Origin: Limnobaculum allomyrinae
Lineage (GTDB): Bacteria > Pseudomonadota > Gammaproteobacteria > Enterobacterales > Enterobacteriaceae
NCBI RefSeq assembly: GCF_016649425.1
Contig: NZ_JADRCR010000001.1
Coordinates: forward strand, 310,001-374,000
DNA: 64,000 bases
Direction: 5' to 3'
Of this stretch, positions 9,978-20,631 are shown one piece after another. The number at the start of each line of letters is the position of its first letter. Within the stretch, counting starts at the first letter, position 1. The notes under the pieces are model-generated. The model saw nothing but the letters and a program-made list of their open reading frames with translations. It had not been told where the DNA came from and searched no databases. A program made the position numbers and the translations under genes.

Positions 9978-10604
9978 ATGCTGAGTACCATGAGACGACA
10001 CGGCCTGACGTTAGCGCTTTATGCCGCACTGGCAACCGGTATTACTTCAGGTGTTTATCTGCTGACTAAATCCACCATTGAGAAACAGGCGATTCAACAG
10101 CAAAAAGCGCTTTTTGATCAGGTTATTCCGTCAACTGTTTATGATAATGCACTACAGAATGAATGTTACGTTGTCACCGACAAGTCTTTAGGAACCGATA
10201 GCGCCCATCGGCTATTTATTGCCCGTAAAGGTTATGCTCCGGTAGCGGCGGTAATAGAAACCACTGCTCCTGATGGCTACTCTGGCGCTATTCAATTGAT
10301 GGTTGCCGCTGATTTTAATGGTAATGTGCTAGGCGTTCGTACTCTTGAACATCATGAAACGCCCGGACTGGGCGATAAAATAGAGTTACGCATTTCCGAC
10401 TGGATCACCCATTTTGCCGGTAAACAGGTTGATGGTGAGCAGGATAAGCAATGGCTGGTACGCAAAGATGGCGGTATGTTTGATCAATTTACCGGAGCCA
10501 CTATCACTCCCAGAGCAGTGGTAAAAGCGGTAAAACAAACAACGCTCTATATACAGCAACATCACCAGCAATTTGAGTCATTACCCCACTGTGAGGCAGA
10601 GTAA
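9978..10604 (+). CDS. rsxG: Rsx/Rnf electron transport complex subunit G (covalent FMN)
   Basis: 208 residues: one N-terminal membrane helix (~10-30) and a periplasmic FMN-binding domain. The flavinylation motif is [10 protein letters not shown] with the acceptor Thr at residue 175. [11 protein letters not shown] is the other conserved FMN-domain block. It follows rsxD by 9 bp with an AAGGAG ribosome-binding site, and rsxE starts immediately after its stop codon. Confidence 0.95.
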   Translation: MLSTMRRHGLTLALYAALATGITSGVYLLTKSTIEKQAIQQQKALFDQVIPSTVYDNALQNECYVVTDKSLGTDSAHRLFIARKGYAPVAAVIETTAPDGYSGAIQLMVAADFNGNVLGVRTLEHHETPGLGDKIELRISDWITHFAGKQVDGEQDKQWLVRKDGGMFDQFTGATITPRAVVKAVKQTTLYIQQHHQQFESLPHCEAE

Positions 10605-11300
10605 ATGAGCGAAATAAAGACGCTGCTTAATCAGGGTTTGTGGAAGAACAACTCTGCGCTGGTTCAGCTATTAGGCCTTTGCCCATTGCTGGCAGTATCC
10701 TCTACCGCAACCAATGCTCTTGGACTTGGCCTTGCTACTACATTAGTTTTGGTTTGTACTAACGTGGCGGTATCTGCCCTGCGCCGCTGGGTACCACAAG
10801 AGATCCGCATTCCTATTTACGTTATGATCATTGCCTGCGTAGTTACCGTCGTTCAATTATTGATTAATGCCTACGCCTATGGCCTGTATCAATCATTAGG
10901 TATTTTCATTCCTCTGATTACCACCAACTGTATAGTTATCGGTCGGGCAGAAGCCTACGCCGCACAAAACCCGGTGTCTTTATCTGCGCTGGATGGCTTT
11001 GCTATGGGTTTTGGCGCCACTATAGTGCTGTTTATTTTGGGCGGCATGCGTGAGATTCTGGGAAATGGTACCCTGTTTGACGGAGCCGATTCTCTGTTGG
11101 GTTCCTGGGCTAAGGTACTACGTATCGAGGTGTTGCATCTGGATAATGCTTTCCTGTTAGCAATATTACCTCCCGGTGCTTTTTTAGGCCTCGGTTTTCT
11201 ACTGGCATTGAAATATGTTATTGATGAGAAAGTTAAAGCCTATAAACAAAAAACCACAGAGGTAAAAGTTTCTACTCTGTCAGGTGAAAACATTAAATAA
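10605..11300 (+). CDS. rsxE: Rsx/Rnf electron transport complex subunit E
   Basis: A 231-residue membrane subunit with six helices, homologous to RsxA: compare [19 protein letters not shown] with [19 protein letters not shown], and [11 protein letters not shown] in both. It completes the six-subunit complex. The start codon abuts the rsxG stop. The gene ends about 20 bp before the preferred start of nth, so nth is probably cotranscribed, as in E. coli. Confidence 0.96.
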   Translation: MSEIKTLLNQGLWKNNSALVQLLGLCPLLAVSSTATNALGLGLATTLVLVCTNVAVSALRRWVPQEIRIPIYVMIIACVVTVVQLLINAYAYGLYQSLGIFIPLITTNCIVIGRAEAYAAQNPVSLSALDGFAMGFGATIVLFILGGMREILGNGTLFDGADSLLGSWAKVLRIEVLHLDNAFLLAILPPGAFLGLGFLLALKYVIDEKVKAYKQKTTEVKVSTLSGENIK

Positions 11301-11319
11301 TAAAGTAAGGATACCCGGT

Positions 11320-11952
11320 TTGAATCAGGCAAAACGCATAGAAATATTAACCCGGCTGCGTGATAACAACCCAACGCCAACCACTGAACTGGCGTTCTCC
11401 AGCCCATTTGAACTATTGATCTCGGTGTTACTTTCAGCACAGGCAACCGATGTTAGCGTAAATAAAGCAACCGCCAAACTCTACCCAATTGCCAATACGC
11501 CTGAAACAATTTTGGCATTAGGAGTTGATGGTGTTAAAGAGTACATCAAGACTATTGGCCTGTTTAACAGCAAGGCTGAGAATGTCATTAAAACCTGCCG
11601 TATTCTAATTGAAAAGCATAACAGTCAGGTACCTGAAGATCGCGCAGCCCTTGAAGCCTTACCGGGAGTGGGTCGTAAAACCGCCAATGTCGTCTTAAAT
11701 ACTGCTTTTGGTTGGCCAACGATTGCGGTCGATACCCATATTTTCCGTGTCTGTAATCGTACTCGTTTTGCCCCAGGTAAGACCGTTGAGTTAGTAGAAG
11801 AAAAGTTACTTAAAGTCGTTCCTGCTGAGTTTAAAGTAGATTGCCATCACTGGTTAATTTTACATGGCCGCTATACCTGCATTGCTCGTAAGCCTCGTTG
11901 TGGTTCTTGTTTAATTGAAGATCTGTGCGAGTTTAAAGAAAAAACCGAATAG
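11320..11952 (+). CDS. nth: Endonuclease III (DNA glycosylase/AP lyase)
   Basis: A 210-residue HhH-GPD base-excision repair enzyme that removes oxidised pyrimidines. LPGVGRKTANVVLNTAFGWPTIAVDTH contains the helix-hairpin-helix, the catalytic Lys and the catalytic Asp. The C-terminal C-X6-C-X2-C-X5-C (CIARKPRCGSC...LC) binds a 4Fe-4S cluster. The frame opens at a GTG at 11284 that would overlap rsxE. The TTG at 11320 has AAGG 9 nt upstream and gives the family N-terminus (LNQAKRIEIL against E. coli MNKAKRLEIL), so I prefer it. An unusual TTG start in a translationally coupled last gene fits low expression. Confidence 0.93.
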   Translation: MNQAKRIEILTRLRDNNPTPTTELAFSSPFELLISVLLSAQATDVSVNKATAKLYPIANTPETILALGVDGVKEYIKTIGLFNSKAENVIKTCRILIEKHNSQVPEDRAALEALPGVGRKTANVVLNTAFGWPTIAVDTHIFRVCNRTRFAPGKTVELVEEKLLKVVPAEFKVDCHHWLILHGRYTCIARKPRCGSCLIEDLCEFKEKTE

Positions 11953-12078
11953 TACACAACATGTAGATGGCCGTAATCTGGTGATAACTCCTTGGGTTTT
12001 CTGCTACTTTAACTAAACTTAAAGCCATAATTAACCAATATCGCCGCTCGTTAGACGATCTTAAAGTCAGAGGTGATC

Positions 12079-13512
12079 GTGTCTATAGCAACTCAGGATC
12101 TTTTTAACCAGCCCCGAACGTTCTATCTGGTATCAATATTGGAGTTATGGCAGCGTTTTAGCTATTACGGTTTACAAAGCATTCTCGTTCTCTATTTTGT
12201 CTGGCAGCTTGAACTGACGCAAGCCGATGCTTTCAGACTGTTTTCTACCTATGTTGCTTTAGCTTTTGGTTTTATTTCCGTTGGTCGCTGGCTGGGTGAA
12301 CAGGTTATAGGCATCAGGCGCAGCCTGCTTTTAGGTTCATTAGTTATGATGAGCGGCTATGTCCTGTTAGTCTTTTCCAGTCATCAAAATGGACTTATTT
12401 ATCCCGGACTGGCGACTATTGCTGTAGGACATGGACTGTTTAAAACTATACCTGCGTCTCTGCTGTCTGATACTTACAACCGTACGCGATTTACGCTGTA
12501 CCACATTCTGGCTTGTTTTGGCTCTATTATCTCGATACTTTTGACCCCCTGGATTGCTCACCATTATGACTGGAATATAGCTTTTTCTTTGGGTGTATTT
12601 GGTTTGTTTCTGGTTATTATTCATCTGATTTTCGGTAAACATTACCTCAATAACCATGGAAGCCTGGCCGATCAACAACCTGTTCCATTAAAGATAATCT
12701 TGCTGGTAACAGTTATTATCGCTGTCGCCATCATTTTCAGTACTTTCTTATTGCACAATCAAGCCATTGCCCCCTGGATTTTGGCCGTTTTATTCATCGC
12801 CAATATCCTGTTTTATTGGAAACAGCTCGTTCGTCTTGAGCCCGTAATGCGCCAAAGAATAGGTGTTATTTTTATTCTGTTAGCAATGGTGTTTGTCTTT
12901 TTCGTGCTCTATCTTCAGATACCTACTTCCCTTAATTTTTTTGCTATTAACCACGTTTCACATCAGGTATTCGGTATTTCGTTTTTGCCGGAACAATTTC
13001 AGGTACTAAATCCTATTTGGATTATCATTACCGCCCCTATGCTGGCAGCCTTATATAACCGGCTGGGTAGTTACCTGCCTATTCCCCATAAGCTCGCTAT
13101 TGGAATGGTACTTTGTTCCGCTTCATTTCTGGTTTTACCTTGGGCAGCGGCTTTCTCTGACAGCTCCGGTTTTATCTCTGCTAACTGGTTAATTTTAAGT
13201 TATGCATTACACAGCATTGGTCATCTGTCTATTTCAGCATTAGGGCTTATCGTAGTTAACCGCATGGTACCGTCTGAATTGAAAAACTTTATCACCTCAA
13301 TATGGTTTTTCACCTTTGCGGCGGCGGCACTAACGGCGGGCAAAATTGCAGCACAAACAATCGCCCCATTAAACAGTGATTCCCCTTATATTTCTTTGGC
13401 GTTATATAGCGAATGGTTTATGAAGATTGGCATTTTTACTGCCGTTATTGCGGTATTGATGGTTATCTCGGCACCTCTCATACACAGAATGATGCAAAAC
13501 AATCAACGATAA
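12079..13512 (+). CDS. POT/PTR-family peptide transporter paralogue with altered proton-coupling residues
   Basis: A 477-residue protein with about 12-14 membrane helices, colinear with E. coli DtpA (500 aa) and in the same locus (nth-dtpA-gstA). The shared blocks include FYLVSILELW, LHNQ, VLYLQIPTSLNFFAI, NPIWIII and IGMVLCSASFLVLP. The POT signature ExxERFxYYG reads ELWQRFSYYG here, so its second Glu is Gln25. The TM10 Glu in IGELMIS is His382 (IGHLSIS). Lys122 in GLFK is kept. The loop after TM4 is several residues shorter than in DtpA. Start choice: AGAGG lies 5 nt before the GTG at 12079; an earlier GTG at 12073 overlaps that site. Function as a proton-coupled dipeptide transporter is doubtful. 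Confidence 0.82.
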   Translation: MSIATQDLFNQPRTFYLVSILELWQRFSYYGLQSILVLYFVWQLELTQADAFRLFSTYVALAFGFISVGRWLGEQVIGIRRSLLLGSLVMMSGYVLLVFSSHQNGLIYPGLATIAVGHGLFKTIPASLLSDTYNRTRFTLYHILACFGSIISILLTPWIAHHYDWNIAFSLGVFGLFLVIIHLIFGKHYLNNHGSLADQQPVPLKIILLVTVIIAVAIIFSTFLLHNQAIAPWILAVLFIANILFYWKQLVRLEPVMRQRIGVIFILLAMVFVFFVLYLQIPTSLNFFAINHVSHQVFGISFLPEQFQVLNPIWIIITAPMLAALYNRLGSYLPIPHKLAIGMVLCSASFLVLPWAAAFSDSSGFISANWLILSYALHSIGHLSISALGLIVVNRMVPSELKNFITSIWFFTFAAAALTAGKIAAQTIAPLNSDSPYISLALYSEWFMKIGIFTAVIAVLMVISAPLIHRMMQNNQR

Positions 13513-13676
13513 CTTAATGGCGACTTAATTGATTAAACTTACGCTTTACCATTTTTTTACTGATATTTAGTTACTATTTCACAACATATATCAAACATCT
13601 TTCAGGCAGGATAGAATACGATACCTTAACGCTTCATACCGTTAATCTTATACCTTTAACTGCTCGGAGAGTTTTA

Positions 13677-14282
13677 ATGAAATTATATTATAAGCCAGGT
13701 GCCTGTTCTTTATCTCCCCATATCATTTTGAATGAAAGCGGTCTTAACTACTCGGTAGAAAAAGTGGATTTAGCCACCAAAAAAACTGAGCATGGTGCAG
13801 ATTTTCTGGCCGTCAATCCAAAAGGACAAGTTCCTACTCTGGAGTTAAATGATGGCAGTATTTTGACGGAAGGTGTGGCTATTGTTCAGTACATTGCACA
13901 TAAAGTTCCGGGTAAACACCTGATGCCTGGCGTAGGAACACCAGAATATTATCATGCTATTGAATGGCTGAACTTTGTTTCAACTGAATTGCATAAAGGC
14001 TTTAGCCCTCTGTTTAATCCACAGACGCCTGAAGAGTATAAGAAAATTGCTAAAGAGAAATTACTTAAGCAATTTACCTATGTTGATAGCGTACTGGAAA
14101 AGCAAGATTATGTTTTAGGTGCATCATTTAGCGTAGCCGATGCCTATCTGTTTACCGTAACCCGTTGGGCCGCTGCGGTTAAACTGGATCTGAGCGCATT
14201 AAAATCACTGGCTGCTTATATGGAACGAATTGCCGCCAGACCAGCGACAGCCGCTGCGCTTAAAGCTGAAGGCTTACATTGA
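13677..14282 (+). CDS. gstA: Glutathione S-transferase, beta class
   Basis: 201 residues. The thioredoxin-like N-domain begins MKLYYKPGACSLSPHI with Cys10, the residue that forms a mixed disulfide with glutathione in beta-class enzymes. NPKGQVP and EGVAIVQYI line the glutathione site. The C-terminal helical domain includes VADAYLFTVTRWA. It is cytosolic and serves detoxification and thiol homeostasis. GGAGAG precedes the ATG. A bidirectional terminator separates it from the convergent pdxY. Confidence 0.95.
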   Translation: MKLYYKPGACSLSPHIILNESGLNYSVEKVDLATKKTEHGADFLAVNPKGQVPTLELNDGSILTEGVAIVQYIAHKVPGKHLMPGVGTPEYYHAIEWLNFVSTELHKGFSPLFNPQTPEEYKKIAKEKLLKQFTYVDSVLEKQDYVLGASFSVADAYLFTVTRWAAAVKLDLSALKSLAAYMERIAARPATAAALKAEGLH

Positions 14283-14302
14283 TTATTTCTTAGTCAGAAG
14301 AT

Positions 14303-14330
14303 AAAAAACGGGCTAAAAGCCCGTTTTTTT
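14303..14330. terminator. Bidirectional terminator between gstA and pdxY
   Basis: CGGGCT/AGCCCG stem (14309-14314 with 14318-14323), preceded by an A-run and followed by seven T, so it can stop transcripts from both sides. Confidence 0.88.
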
Positions 14331-14364
14331 ATTTGTAAACATTACGATACATATCGATGTAATC

Positions 14365-15225
14365 TTAGAGTTTAATTGCTTTAAAATGATGTTCCGGATT
14401 AACCATTTTGTCCTGTGCAGCCACCAATTGCAGCTCGTACTTCCCTCTGCGCTGGGTCTCCAGCATCACCTCATAAACAGCCGCGGTGACATGTTCTAAT
14501 GCATCAGGTAATGATTTTTCCAGTAATAAATTAACCAGCAATAAGCCACTGGTGATGTCACCCACCCCAACCGGCTGACGAGGTCCAAAATCGACCAGAG
14601 GACGACTGATATGCCAGGCTTCATCAGGCGTAACCAAAGCCATTTCAAAGGCATCGGCACGATAACCAGCTCGACTCAAATGCTTAACTAAAATCAGCTC
14701 AGGGCCTTGTTTACACAATTCACGAGCGGCGCTGACAACCTCATCAACCGAAGTAATGGTTTTACCGCTTAATATTTCTAACTCCAGCAGGTTTGGTGCC
14801 ATCATATCGCTAAGAGGTAATGCCTCCTGACAGAAAAATTCTGAAACGCCTGGGGCGACAATACAGCCCTTTTCCGGATGCCCCATCACAGGATCGCAAA
14901 AGTATCGCGCCTTAGGATTTGCGGCTTTAACGGATGCTACTGCATTTAAAATGCTCTTTCCCTGCTCCGGTGAACCAATATAACCACTCAGAACGACATC
15001 ACAATGTACCAACTGATTAATTTCACTGATGCCACGGACAATATCCGTTAAATGGCTGGCGGGCATTACACACCCTTCCCATTGACGGTACTGGGTATGG
15101 TTAGAAAACTGTACCGTATTTAGCGGCCATACGTTCACACCCATTCTGCGCATAGGAAATTCAGCCGCGCTATTCCCTGCATGGCCATATACCACGTGGG
15201 ATTGAATGGATAAGATATTTTTCAT
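14365..15225 (-). CDS. pdxY: Pyridoxal kinase
   Basis: A 286-residue PfkB/ribokinase-superfamily enzyme that phosphorylates pyridoxal in the B6 salvage pathway. It opens [24 protein letters not shown], has [18 protein letters not shown] in the middle, and carries the catalytic-base region [13 protein letters not shown] near residue 220. The tail EHHFKAIKL also matches E. coli PdxY. It lies near pdxH on the same strand but is separated from it by tyrS and a terminator. Confidence 0.96.
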   Translation of the reverse strand: MKNILSIQSHVVYGHAGNSAAEFPMRRMGVNVWPLNTVQFSNHTQYRQWEGCVMPASHLTDIVRGISEINQLVHCDVVLSGYIGSPEQGKSILNAVASVKAANPKARYFCDPVMGHPEKGCIVAPGVSEFFCQEALPLSDMMAPNLLELEILSGKTITSVDEVVSAARELCKQGPELILVKHLSRAGYRADAFEMALVTPDEAWHISRPLVDFGPRQPVGVGDITSGLLLVNLLLEKSLPDALEHVTAAVYEVMLETQRRGKYELQLVAAQDKMVNPEHHFKAIKL

Positions 15226-15302
15226 GATGGCATGTCCCTAATATAAGAAAGGTATTAGCAATATTGTGTCAGATATCAAACGCCGAATGCTATGCTCAAG
15301 GC

Positions 15303-15332
15303 AAAAAATTCGGCCGCTGAGCGACCGAATTT
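15303..15332 (-). terminator. tyrS terminator
   Basis: An AAATTCGG stem (15306-15313 with 15325-15332) is extended by an inner CGC/GCG helix. Reading on the minus strand it ends in a T-run, about 20 bp past the tyrS stop. Confidence 0.75.
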
Positions 15333-15353
15333 ATGGAACAATTTATTTCCAGC

Positions 15354-16625
15354 TTATTTCCAAATCAGCAAACAATAATGTTTTTTACCACGACGCAATA
15401 ACGTATAGCGATTAAACAAACGATCGCTATCGGTGAAGACATATTCCGGGCTGGATTGTTTTTCACCGTTGATGGTTACGGCATTTGAGCTAATCATGGT
15501 TCTGGCCTGGCCGCGCGACGGTACCAGCTCTGCACTGACTAACGCTTGCTGTAAATCAGCCCCCTTCTCCAGCTCAACGGCAGGCATACCATCCTGAGCC
15601 AGTTGAGCGAAGTCTTCTTCGGTAATATCCGCCAGTTCACCAGAGAATAAGCTTTGAGTGATGCGTTTTGCTGCATCTAACCCTTTAGCACCATGCACTA
15701 AATGGGTTACTTTCTCTGCCAGCACGTATTGAGCACGCGGCGCTACGCCGCTGTTTTTGTCTTCTTCTTCCAGTGCATTAATCTCTTCAATACTCATAAA
15801 GGTGAAGAATTTCAGGAAGCGATACACATCCGCATCAGCAGTGTTGATCCAGAACTGATAAAACTTATAAGGACTGGTTTTCTTCGGATCTAACCAAATC
15901 GCACCACCTTCAGTTTTACCAAATTTAGTACCATCAGATTTAGTAATTAACGGTACGGTAAAGCCATAAGCTTGTTTCTGATGCAGACGACGGGTTAAAT
16001 CGATACCGGAGGTGATGTTGCCCCACTGATCGGAACCACCGATTTGTAATTCAACGCCATGTTCTTTATTCAGACAGGCAAAATCATAGGCTTGTAGCAA
16101 GTTATAGGCGAACTCAGTGAAAGAGATTCCGCTATCATCACGATTCAGACGCTGTTTTACCGCTTCTTTATTAATCATCGCGTTAACTGAAAAATGCTTA
16201 CCAATATCCCGCAGGAAAGTCAGCACTTTCATACCACCAAACCAATCGTAGTTGTTGGCCATCTTGGCGCTGTTGCTGCCACAATCAAAATCCAGGAACG
16301 GTGAAACCTGCTGACGAATTTTATCCACCCAATCAGCAACCGTATCTTCGGTATTCAGTTTACGTTCAGCTGCTTTAAAGCTAGGGTCACCAATCAAACC
16401 GGTAGCACCGCCTACTAATGCAACGGGCTGATGTCCGGCTAACTGAAAACGTTTTAAACACAATAACGGAACCAAATGGCCCAAATGCAAGCTATCAGCG
16501 GTAGGATCGAAGCCACAATACAGTGCGATAGGCCCTTGCGCCAGTCGTTCTGCCAGTGCCTCTTCGTCCGTAACCTGGGCTACCAGCCCCCGCTCCTGCA
16601 ATTGTTTAATCAGGTTATTCGCCAT
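15354..16625 (-). CDS. tyrS: Tyrosyl-tRNA synthetase
   Basis: A 423-residue class I aminoacyl-tRNA synthetase. The HIGH motif appears as HLGH near residue 48 and the KMSKS loop as KFGKT near residue 233. [12 protein letters not shown] and GGSDQWGNI are tyrosine-binding regions. The last ~60 residues form the S4-like tRNA-binding domain ([19 protein letters not shown]). It charges tRNA-Tyr in the cytosol. Confidence 0.97.
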   Translation of the reverse strand: MANNLIKQLQERGLVAQVTDEEALAERLAQGPIALYCGFDPTADSLHLGHLVPLLCLKRFQLAGHQPVALVGGATGLIGDPSFKAAERKLNTEDTVADWVDKIRQQVSPFLDFDCGSNSAKMANNYDWFGGMKVLTFLRDIGKHFSVNAMINKEAVKQRLNRDDSGISFTEFAYNLLQAYDFACLNKEHGVELQIGGSDQWGNITSGIDLTRRLHQKQAYGFTVPLITKSDGTKFGKTEGGAIWLDPKKTSPYKFYQFWINTADADVYRFLKFFTFMSIEEINALEEEDKNSGVAPRAQYVLAEKVTHLVHGAKGLDAAKRITQSLFSGELADITEEDFAQLAQDGMPAVELEKGADLQQALVSAELVPSRGQARTMISSNAVTINGEKQSSPEYVFTDSDRLFNRYTLLRRGKKHYCLLIWK

Positions 16626-16730
16626 CGATACATAACTCCGTTGTTATAAGTTGCGATATTTATTACCGCTGAATTAATTAGTTTTAATGAACTGGATAGC
16701 ATAAACGCCGATTAACGCAATGACCAGTAT

Positions 16731-17384
16731 TTAAGGTGCCAGTCGATCAATATTCCAGTGATTTTCTGCACGCTGATAAACAAATCTATCGTGTAACCGA
16801 TTTACTCCACCTTGCCAAAACTCCATTTCCTCAATACTGACGCGGAATCCACCCCAAAAACTGGGTAATGGAACTTCACCCTGAAGAAATTTCTGTTTTA
16901 ACTCCAGAAATTTACTTTCCAATACGCCACGGGTTGAAATTCGGGATGATTGCTGAGATACCCAGGCGGCAATCTGGCTGTCTTTAGGACGTGAGTGAAA
17001 ATATTTCAGCACTTCGATGGATGAAAGACGCTCGGCCTTACCGGAAACCATTACCTGCCGGTCAAAAAAGTGCCAGGGAAACAATAAATTAACCTGATTA
17101 TTTTGTGCAATTTGTTGCGCCTTGCGGCTGCCCAGATTGGTATAAAAGACGAAACCTTTTTCATCATAATGCTTTAGTAACACAATACGCTGAGAAGGCC
17201 GCCCTTGAGCATCAACGGTAGCAACGCACATTGCGGTAGGATCGGGGATTTGAGCTTCACAGGCTTGTTTTAACCATAATTCAAACAAAACCAGCGGATC
17301 TTCAGGTAAATCTTTTCGGCGCAAACTACCCTGAGTGTATTCACGCCGTAGGTCAGCAATATCATCACTTAATTGAGTTGGCAT
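16731..17384 (-). CDS. pdxH: Pyridoxine/pyridoxamine 5'-phosphate oxidase
   Basis: A 217-residue FMN-dependent oxidase that makes PLP from PNP or [26 protein letters not shown] binds FMN and substrate, and the C-terminal [13 protein letters not shown]...WNIDRLAP is the diagnostic PdxH dimerisation segment. The open frame extends 21 codons upstream, but the ATG at 17384 gives the usual length and N-terminus ([17 protein letters not shown]). The stop lies about 100 bp from the tyrS start, so the two may share a transcript as in E. coli. Confidence 0.95.
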   Translation of the reverse strand: MPTQLSDDIADLRREYTQGSLRRKDLPEDPLVLFELWLKQACEAQIPDPTAMCVATVDAQGRPSQRIVLLKHYDEKGFVFYTNLGSRKAQQIAQNNQVNLLFPWHFFDRQVMVSGKAERLSSIEVLKYFHSRPKDSQIAAWVSQQSSRISTRGVLESKFLELKQKFLQGEVPLPSFWGGFRVSIEEMEFWQGGVNRLHDRFVYQRAENHWNIDRLAP

Positions 17385-17483
17385 AATCAGAAAACCTATG
17401 GGTATCTTATTTTGCCTTATCTTGCACTCACTGCTGTCGGATTTCAAACCTTGCAGGAAAGAAAATCCACAGAAAAAAATCGA

Positions 17484-17792
17484 TTACTGAACCAGCTTAC
17501 AGTCGTTAATAATGATATCGTCACCTTTTAATACCATTGCCGTATCACCTTTAGACCAGAAAGAGTATTTGCTATTACTGTATTTCGCACCGGAAGCAGA
17601 CACCACCTGATGAAGCAGTTGAGGTTCTCCGGCAATAATGACATTAACTGTCTGTTTTTCATTATTCAGTATCACAGCCAGCGATTGCCCCTCACATTGG
17701 TAACTAAGTGCGGTGCCTTCAACCCGCTGCTCTGTTGTCACTGTACAACCAACTAACCCTATAACGAAAACCCCGGCTAATAACTTTTTCAT
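17484..17792 (-). CDS. mliC: Membrane-bound lysozyme inhibitor of c-type lysozyme
   Basis: A 102-residue lipoprotein: signal peptide MKKLLAGVFVIGLVGC with lipobox LVGC (acylated Cys16), then a short beta-barrel. SASGAKYSNSKYSFWSKGDTA matches the conserved loop of MliC that inserts Ser and Lys into the lysozyme active site. The two remaining cysteines (QCEG and NDCKL) can form the family disulfide. The frame extends upstream to 17834, but GGGAG sits 6 nt before the ATG at 17792. The next ATG, one codon earlier, is also possible. It is probably coexpressed with pdxH. Confidence 0.88.
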   Translation of the reverse strand: MKKLLAGVFVIGLVGCTVTTEQRVEGTALSYQCEGQSLAVILNNEKQTVNVIIAGEPQLLHQVVSASGAKYSNSKYSFWSKGDTAMVLKGDDIIINDCKLVQ

Positions 17793-17858
17793 CATTGTCT
17801 CCCATGGTTGATGATAAGAAAAATAGAATACCAATAGATTGATGTATCTAAGTTTAGA

Positions 17859-18962
17859 CTATGGCGTGTAGATAGCCCCTAACACGGTTGCTCTGGATGC
17901 TCCGGTAACTGCCGGCAAATTTCCTGGCAATCCCGATAGTGTACGAGCAGCCAGCCAGGCAAAAGCAATAGCTTCCATATCATCACCGCTTATGCCGTAG
18001 TTATCTGTGGTATCTACGACAGTTTCTGGAAGGACTTCAGCCATACGCGTCATCAGATAGGGATTCCGCGCACCGCCGCCGCATACTAATAATCGGTCAC
18101 AACCACCTGAAGCTTTTACCTGATCGATAATGGTTCGCACGGTTAACTCAGCCAGCGTAATTTGTACATCCTGAGGTTTGAGATGAGGAAAATTGATTAA
18201 ATGATGTTGTAGCCACTGTATATTAAAATACTCTCTCCCGGTGCTTTTCGGAGCCGGTAGCGCAAAATAGGCATCAGACATCATCTGCTGTAATAAAGAT
18301 TCGCTAATTTGCCCCTGACGTGCCCACATCGCGTCTTTATCATAAGGTAACCCTCGCTGTTGTTGAATCCAGGCGTCCATCAGCATATTCCCCGGGCCAG
18401 AGTCAAAACCCGTGACATCCCTCCCCGGTATCAACAAAGATAAATTAGCAATACCGCCAATATTCAGAATAATTCGCCGCTCATCTTCCACCATCAGCAA
18501 GGCCTGATGAAAAGCAGGCACCAATGGCGCACCCTGCCCACCAAACGCCATATCTTTACGGCGAAAATCGCCAACAGTCACAATACCGGTACTGGCAGCA
18601 ATGCGATTGTTATCTCCAAGCTGCATCGTAAAAGGGTAAGTCCCATCCGGCTGATGCCAGACCGTTTGCCCGTGGCATCCAATAGCAGTAATTGTTTCTG
18701 GTTTAATATGGTGAGTATTCAATAAACCCTGAATAGCTTCAGCGAACAAAATACCTAAACGAAGATCTAATTGACCAATTTGAGATAACGTAGTCTTTTG
18801 TCCCTGACATACTGACAAAACATCTACTTTGAGATCGACAGGCATAGGGTGTGAATAGCTGGCAATTTGTGTCACAGCAACATTATCAATTTCGACTAAT
18901 GCAACGTCGACACCATCCAGACTGGTACCTGACATAACGCCAATATAGTTGCCTGCTTTCAT
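17859..18962 (-). CDS. anmK: 1,6-Anhydro-N-acetylmuramic acid kinase
   Basis: A 367-residue sugar kinase of the actin-like ATPase fold. It cleaves the 1,6-anhydro ring of anhMurNAc and phosphorylates it to MurNAc-6-P in murein recycling. [13 protein letters not shown] (phosphate-1) begins the protein. GCHGQTVWH and [14 protein letters not shown] are substrate and catalytic motifs, and [14 protein letters not shown] is the adenosine motif. It is cytosolic. The next gene downstream is mliC, about 65 bp away on the same strand. Confidence 0.96.
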   Translation of the reverse strand: MKAGNYIGVMSGTSLDGVDVALVEIDNVAVTQIASYSHPMPVDLKVDVLSVCQGQKTTLSQIGQLDLRLGILFAEAIQGLLNTHHIKPETITAIGCHGQTVWHQPDGTYPFTMQLGDNNRIAASTGIVTVGDFRRKDMAFGGQGAPLVPAFHQALLMVEDERRIILNIGGIANLSLLIPGRDVTGFDSGPGNMLMDAWIQQQRGLPYDKDAMWARQGQISESLLQQMMSDAYFALPAPKSTGREYFNIQWLQHHLINFPHLKPQDVQITLAELTVRTIIDQVKASGGCDRLLVCGGGARNPYLMTRMAEVLPETVVDTTDNYGISGDDMEAIAFAWLAARTLSGLPGNLPAVTGASRATVLGAIYTP

Positions 18963-19092
18963 GATTAATACCTTCTCAATAATTGTGATGAATAAATCAA
19001 AATGACCACAACAGGTATTAGAGCAAAAAAATCAGCAATTGCCAGAGATTAATCGAGGAAAGTGTGGGATATCTTTTTATACAGAGACAAGG

Positions 19093-19115
19093 TGCACACC
19101 CCCTGACGGGGGTGC
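19093..19115. terminator. GC-rich hairpin between anmK and slyA
   Basis: ACCCCC/GGGGGT with a TGAC loop and outer GC/GC pairs. It lies about 50 bp past slyA, but no convincing T-run follows on either strand, so it is only a possible terminator. Confidence 0.4.
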
Positions 19116-19163
19116 TTAACCATTAAATACGCGAAGTTATTTAATCTGATGTTCACCAGAAAA

Positions 19164-19607
19164 CTATTTTCCAGATAAATCAGCAATATTTTGCTCAAAC
19201 TTCCTGATCAGATTGACAAATGTTGCTAACTCTTCGTCCTTGACGCCGCGCAGAATGCCTTCTCTAACGCCATCAACAACCTCTTTCACCTGATTCAAAA
19301 TTGGCTTGGCATCTTCTGTCAGATTAATTTGTTTTGCTCTGCGATCGCATGGGCAAGGATCTCTTCTGACATAGCCCATACCCTCTAATTGATCTAAAGT
19401 ACGGACTAATGAAGGTTGTTCTATTCCAATTGCTTTCGCTAATTGTATTTGTGATTGATTTGGAGGTAGCCCATTTAGATAGTAAAGCGTAATCCAATGT
19501 GTTTGAGTTAAGCCGATTGGTTTAAGCTGAAGATCAATGATGCTTCTCCAGCTACGTACTAAACGTGCAATATCCGCACCTAATGTATATTCTGTTTTTG
19601 AATTCAT
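19164..19607 (-). CDS. slyA: MarR-family transcriptional regulator SlyA
   Basis: A 147-residue winged-helix dimeric regulator. [12 protein letters not shown] and [25 protein letters not shown] (recognition helix) match SlyA closely, and the wing contains [14 protein letters not shown]. SlyA counters H-NS silencing and responds to small aromatic ligands in enterobacteria. The long AT-rich region upstream (19608-19948) is a plausible autoregulatory site. The wing has CPC where E. coli has CAS, which adds a second cysteine. Confidence 0.94.
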   Translation of the reverse strand: MNSKTEYTLGADIARLVRSWRSIIDLQLKPIGLTQTHWITLYYLNGLPPNQSQIQLAKAIGIEQPSLVRTLDQLEGMGYVRRDPCPCDRRAKQINLTEDAKPILNQVKEVVDGVREGILRGVKDEELATFVNLIRKFEQNIADLSGK

Positions 19608-19948
19608 GTGTTAATCCGATAGTAGTAAAGTAAATGATATTATTACAAAGCTAATTATGGCTTTTTTCACCACTCAATTGCTAATAATTAAAACATTAAT
19701 CTGCAATTAATTTCAATAAATATGATTTGAACGACAATTAACATGTACTTTAATCATTCAAATTAAGATGATGATTTATTTTTATCTTTAATTTCAAATA
19801 GTTGAAATCATAATTGATATATTAATTAATTTTGAATTAATTACTGTATTAATGTTAAATAATTACAGATCGGAATTAACGCCAACATATATTGGCGTTA
19901 ATAGGTGGAAAAGAGTTAAATTAATTAAGTAATAATATGTGTGATAAA
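19608..19948. other. AT-rich intergenic region between slyA and sodC
   Basis: 341 bp with very few G or C and no plausible coding frame. It contains many TTAATT/AATTAA steps and a 9-bp inverted repeat TAACGCCAA/TTGGCGTTA at about 19878-19901, which lies just past the sodC end and could be its 3' hairpin. The composition is typical of H-NS/SlyA targets. Confidence 0.6.
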
Positions 19949-20470
19949 TTAATTAATTACGCCACAAGCCGATCTTGCTCCGCCACCACCAAGTGGTTCT
20001 GGATGATCGTCATGATTGTCTCCACCAGCATGAACCATCAAAGCGTGGCCTTTAATTTGGCCAATAGTTTTCAGACGCGGGGCTAATACGGGATAAGTCG
20101 CTGTACCATCAGCCGTAGCGTAAATTGCCGGTAAATCACCTAAATGGCCATTAGCATAAGGCCCCAGATGCTTACCCGTCTTCTCCGGGTCAAAATGCCC
20201 CCCCGCAGCTAATGCAGCAACTGATTTACCCTCTTTCATTCCTGGTTCGCAGCTTCCTTTTTCATGAATATGGAATCCATGTACACCTGCTGGTAATGAT
20301 TTCAAGTTAGGAGTAAATAGCAACCCATAATCTGTTTCACTAATGGTTACACTACCTATTGATTGTCCGATTCCTTCAGCGGAAACACTATTAACAGGAA
20401 CCTCAACCGTTGCAGCCTGAATCCCACCTGAAATAACCAGAGCAGCTAATGCAGTTAAATAACGTTTCAT
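19949..20470 (-). CDS. sodC: Periplasmic Cu,Zn superoxide dismutase
   Basis: 173 residues: a signal peptide MKRYLTALAALVISGGIQA, then a Cu,Zn-SOD domain. The metal ligands are HGFHIHEKGSC, GGHFDP, HLGPYANGHLGDLP and HALMVHAGGDNHDDHP. The C-terminal GGGGARSACGVI supplies the active-site arginine and the disulfide cysteine. It converts superoxide to H2O2 in the periplasm. It has its own promoter region. Confidence 0.96.
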   Translation of the reverse strand: MKRYLTALAALVISGGIQAATVEVPVNSVSAEGIGQSIGSVTISETDYGLLFTPNLKSLPAGVHGFHIHEKGSCEPGMKEGKSVAALAAGGHFDPEKTGKHLGPYANGHLGDLPAIYATADGTATYPVLAPRLKTIGQIKGHALMVHAGGDNHDDHPEPLGGGGARSACGVIN

Positions 20471-20631
20471 TGTTTATCCTTTTAATAAATCGCTTATTAT
20501 GTAAGCAATATTATTATGAGTGATAAATGAAGTAATTGCAGGGTAAACATCAAGCTAAGTGATCGTTATCACGCTATGTAAAATAAACGAAAGCGTTTTA
20601 ACTTGCTAATAACCAAAAAGAAGTAGTTAAT

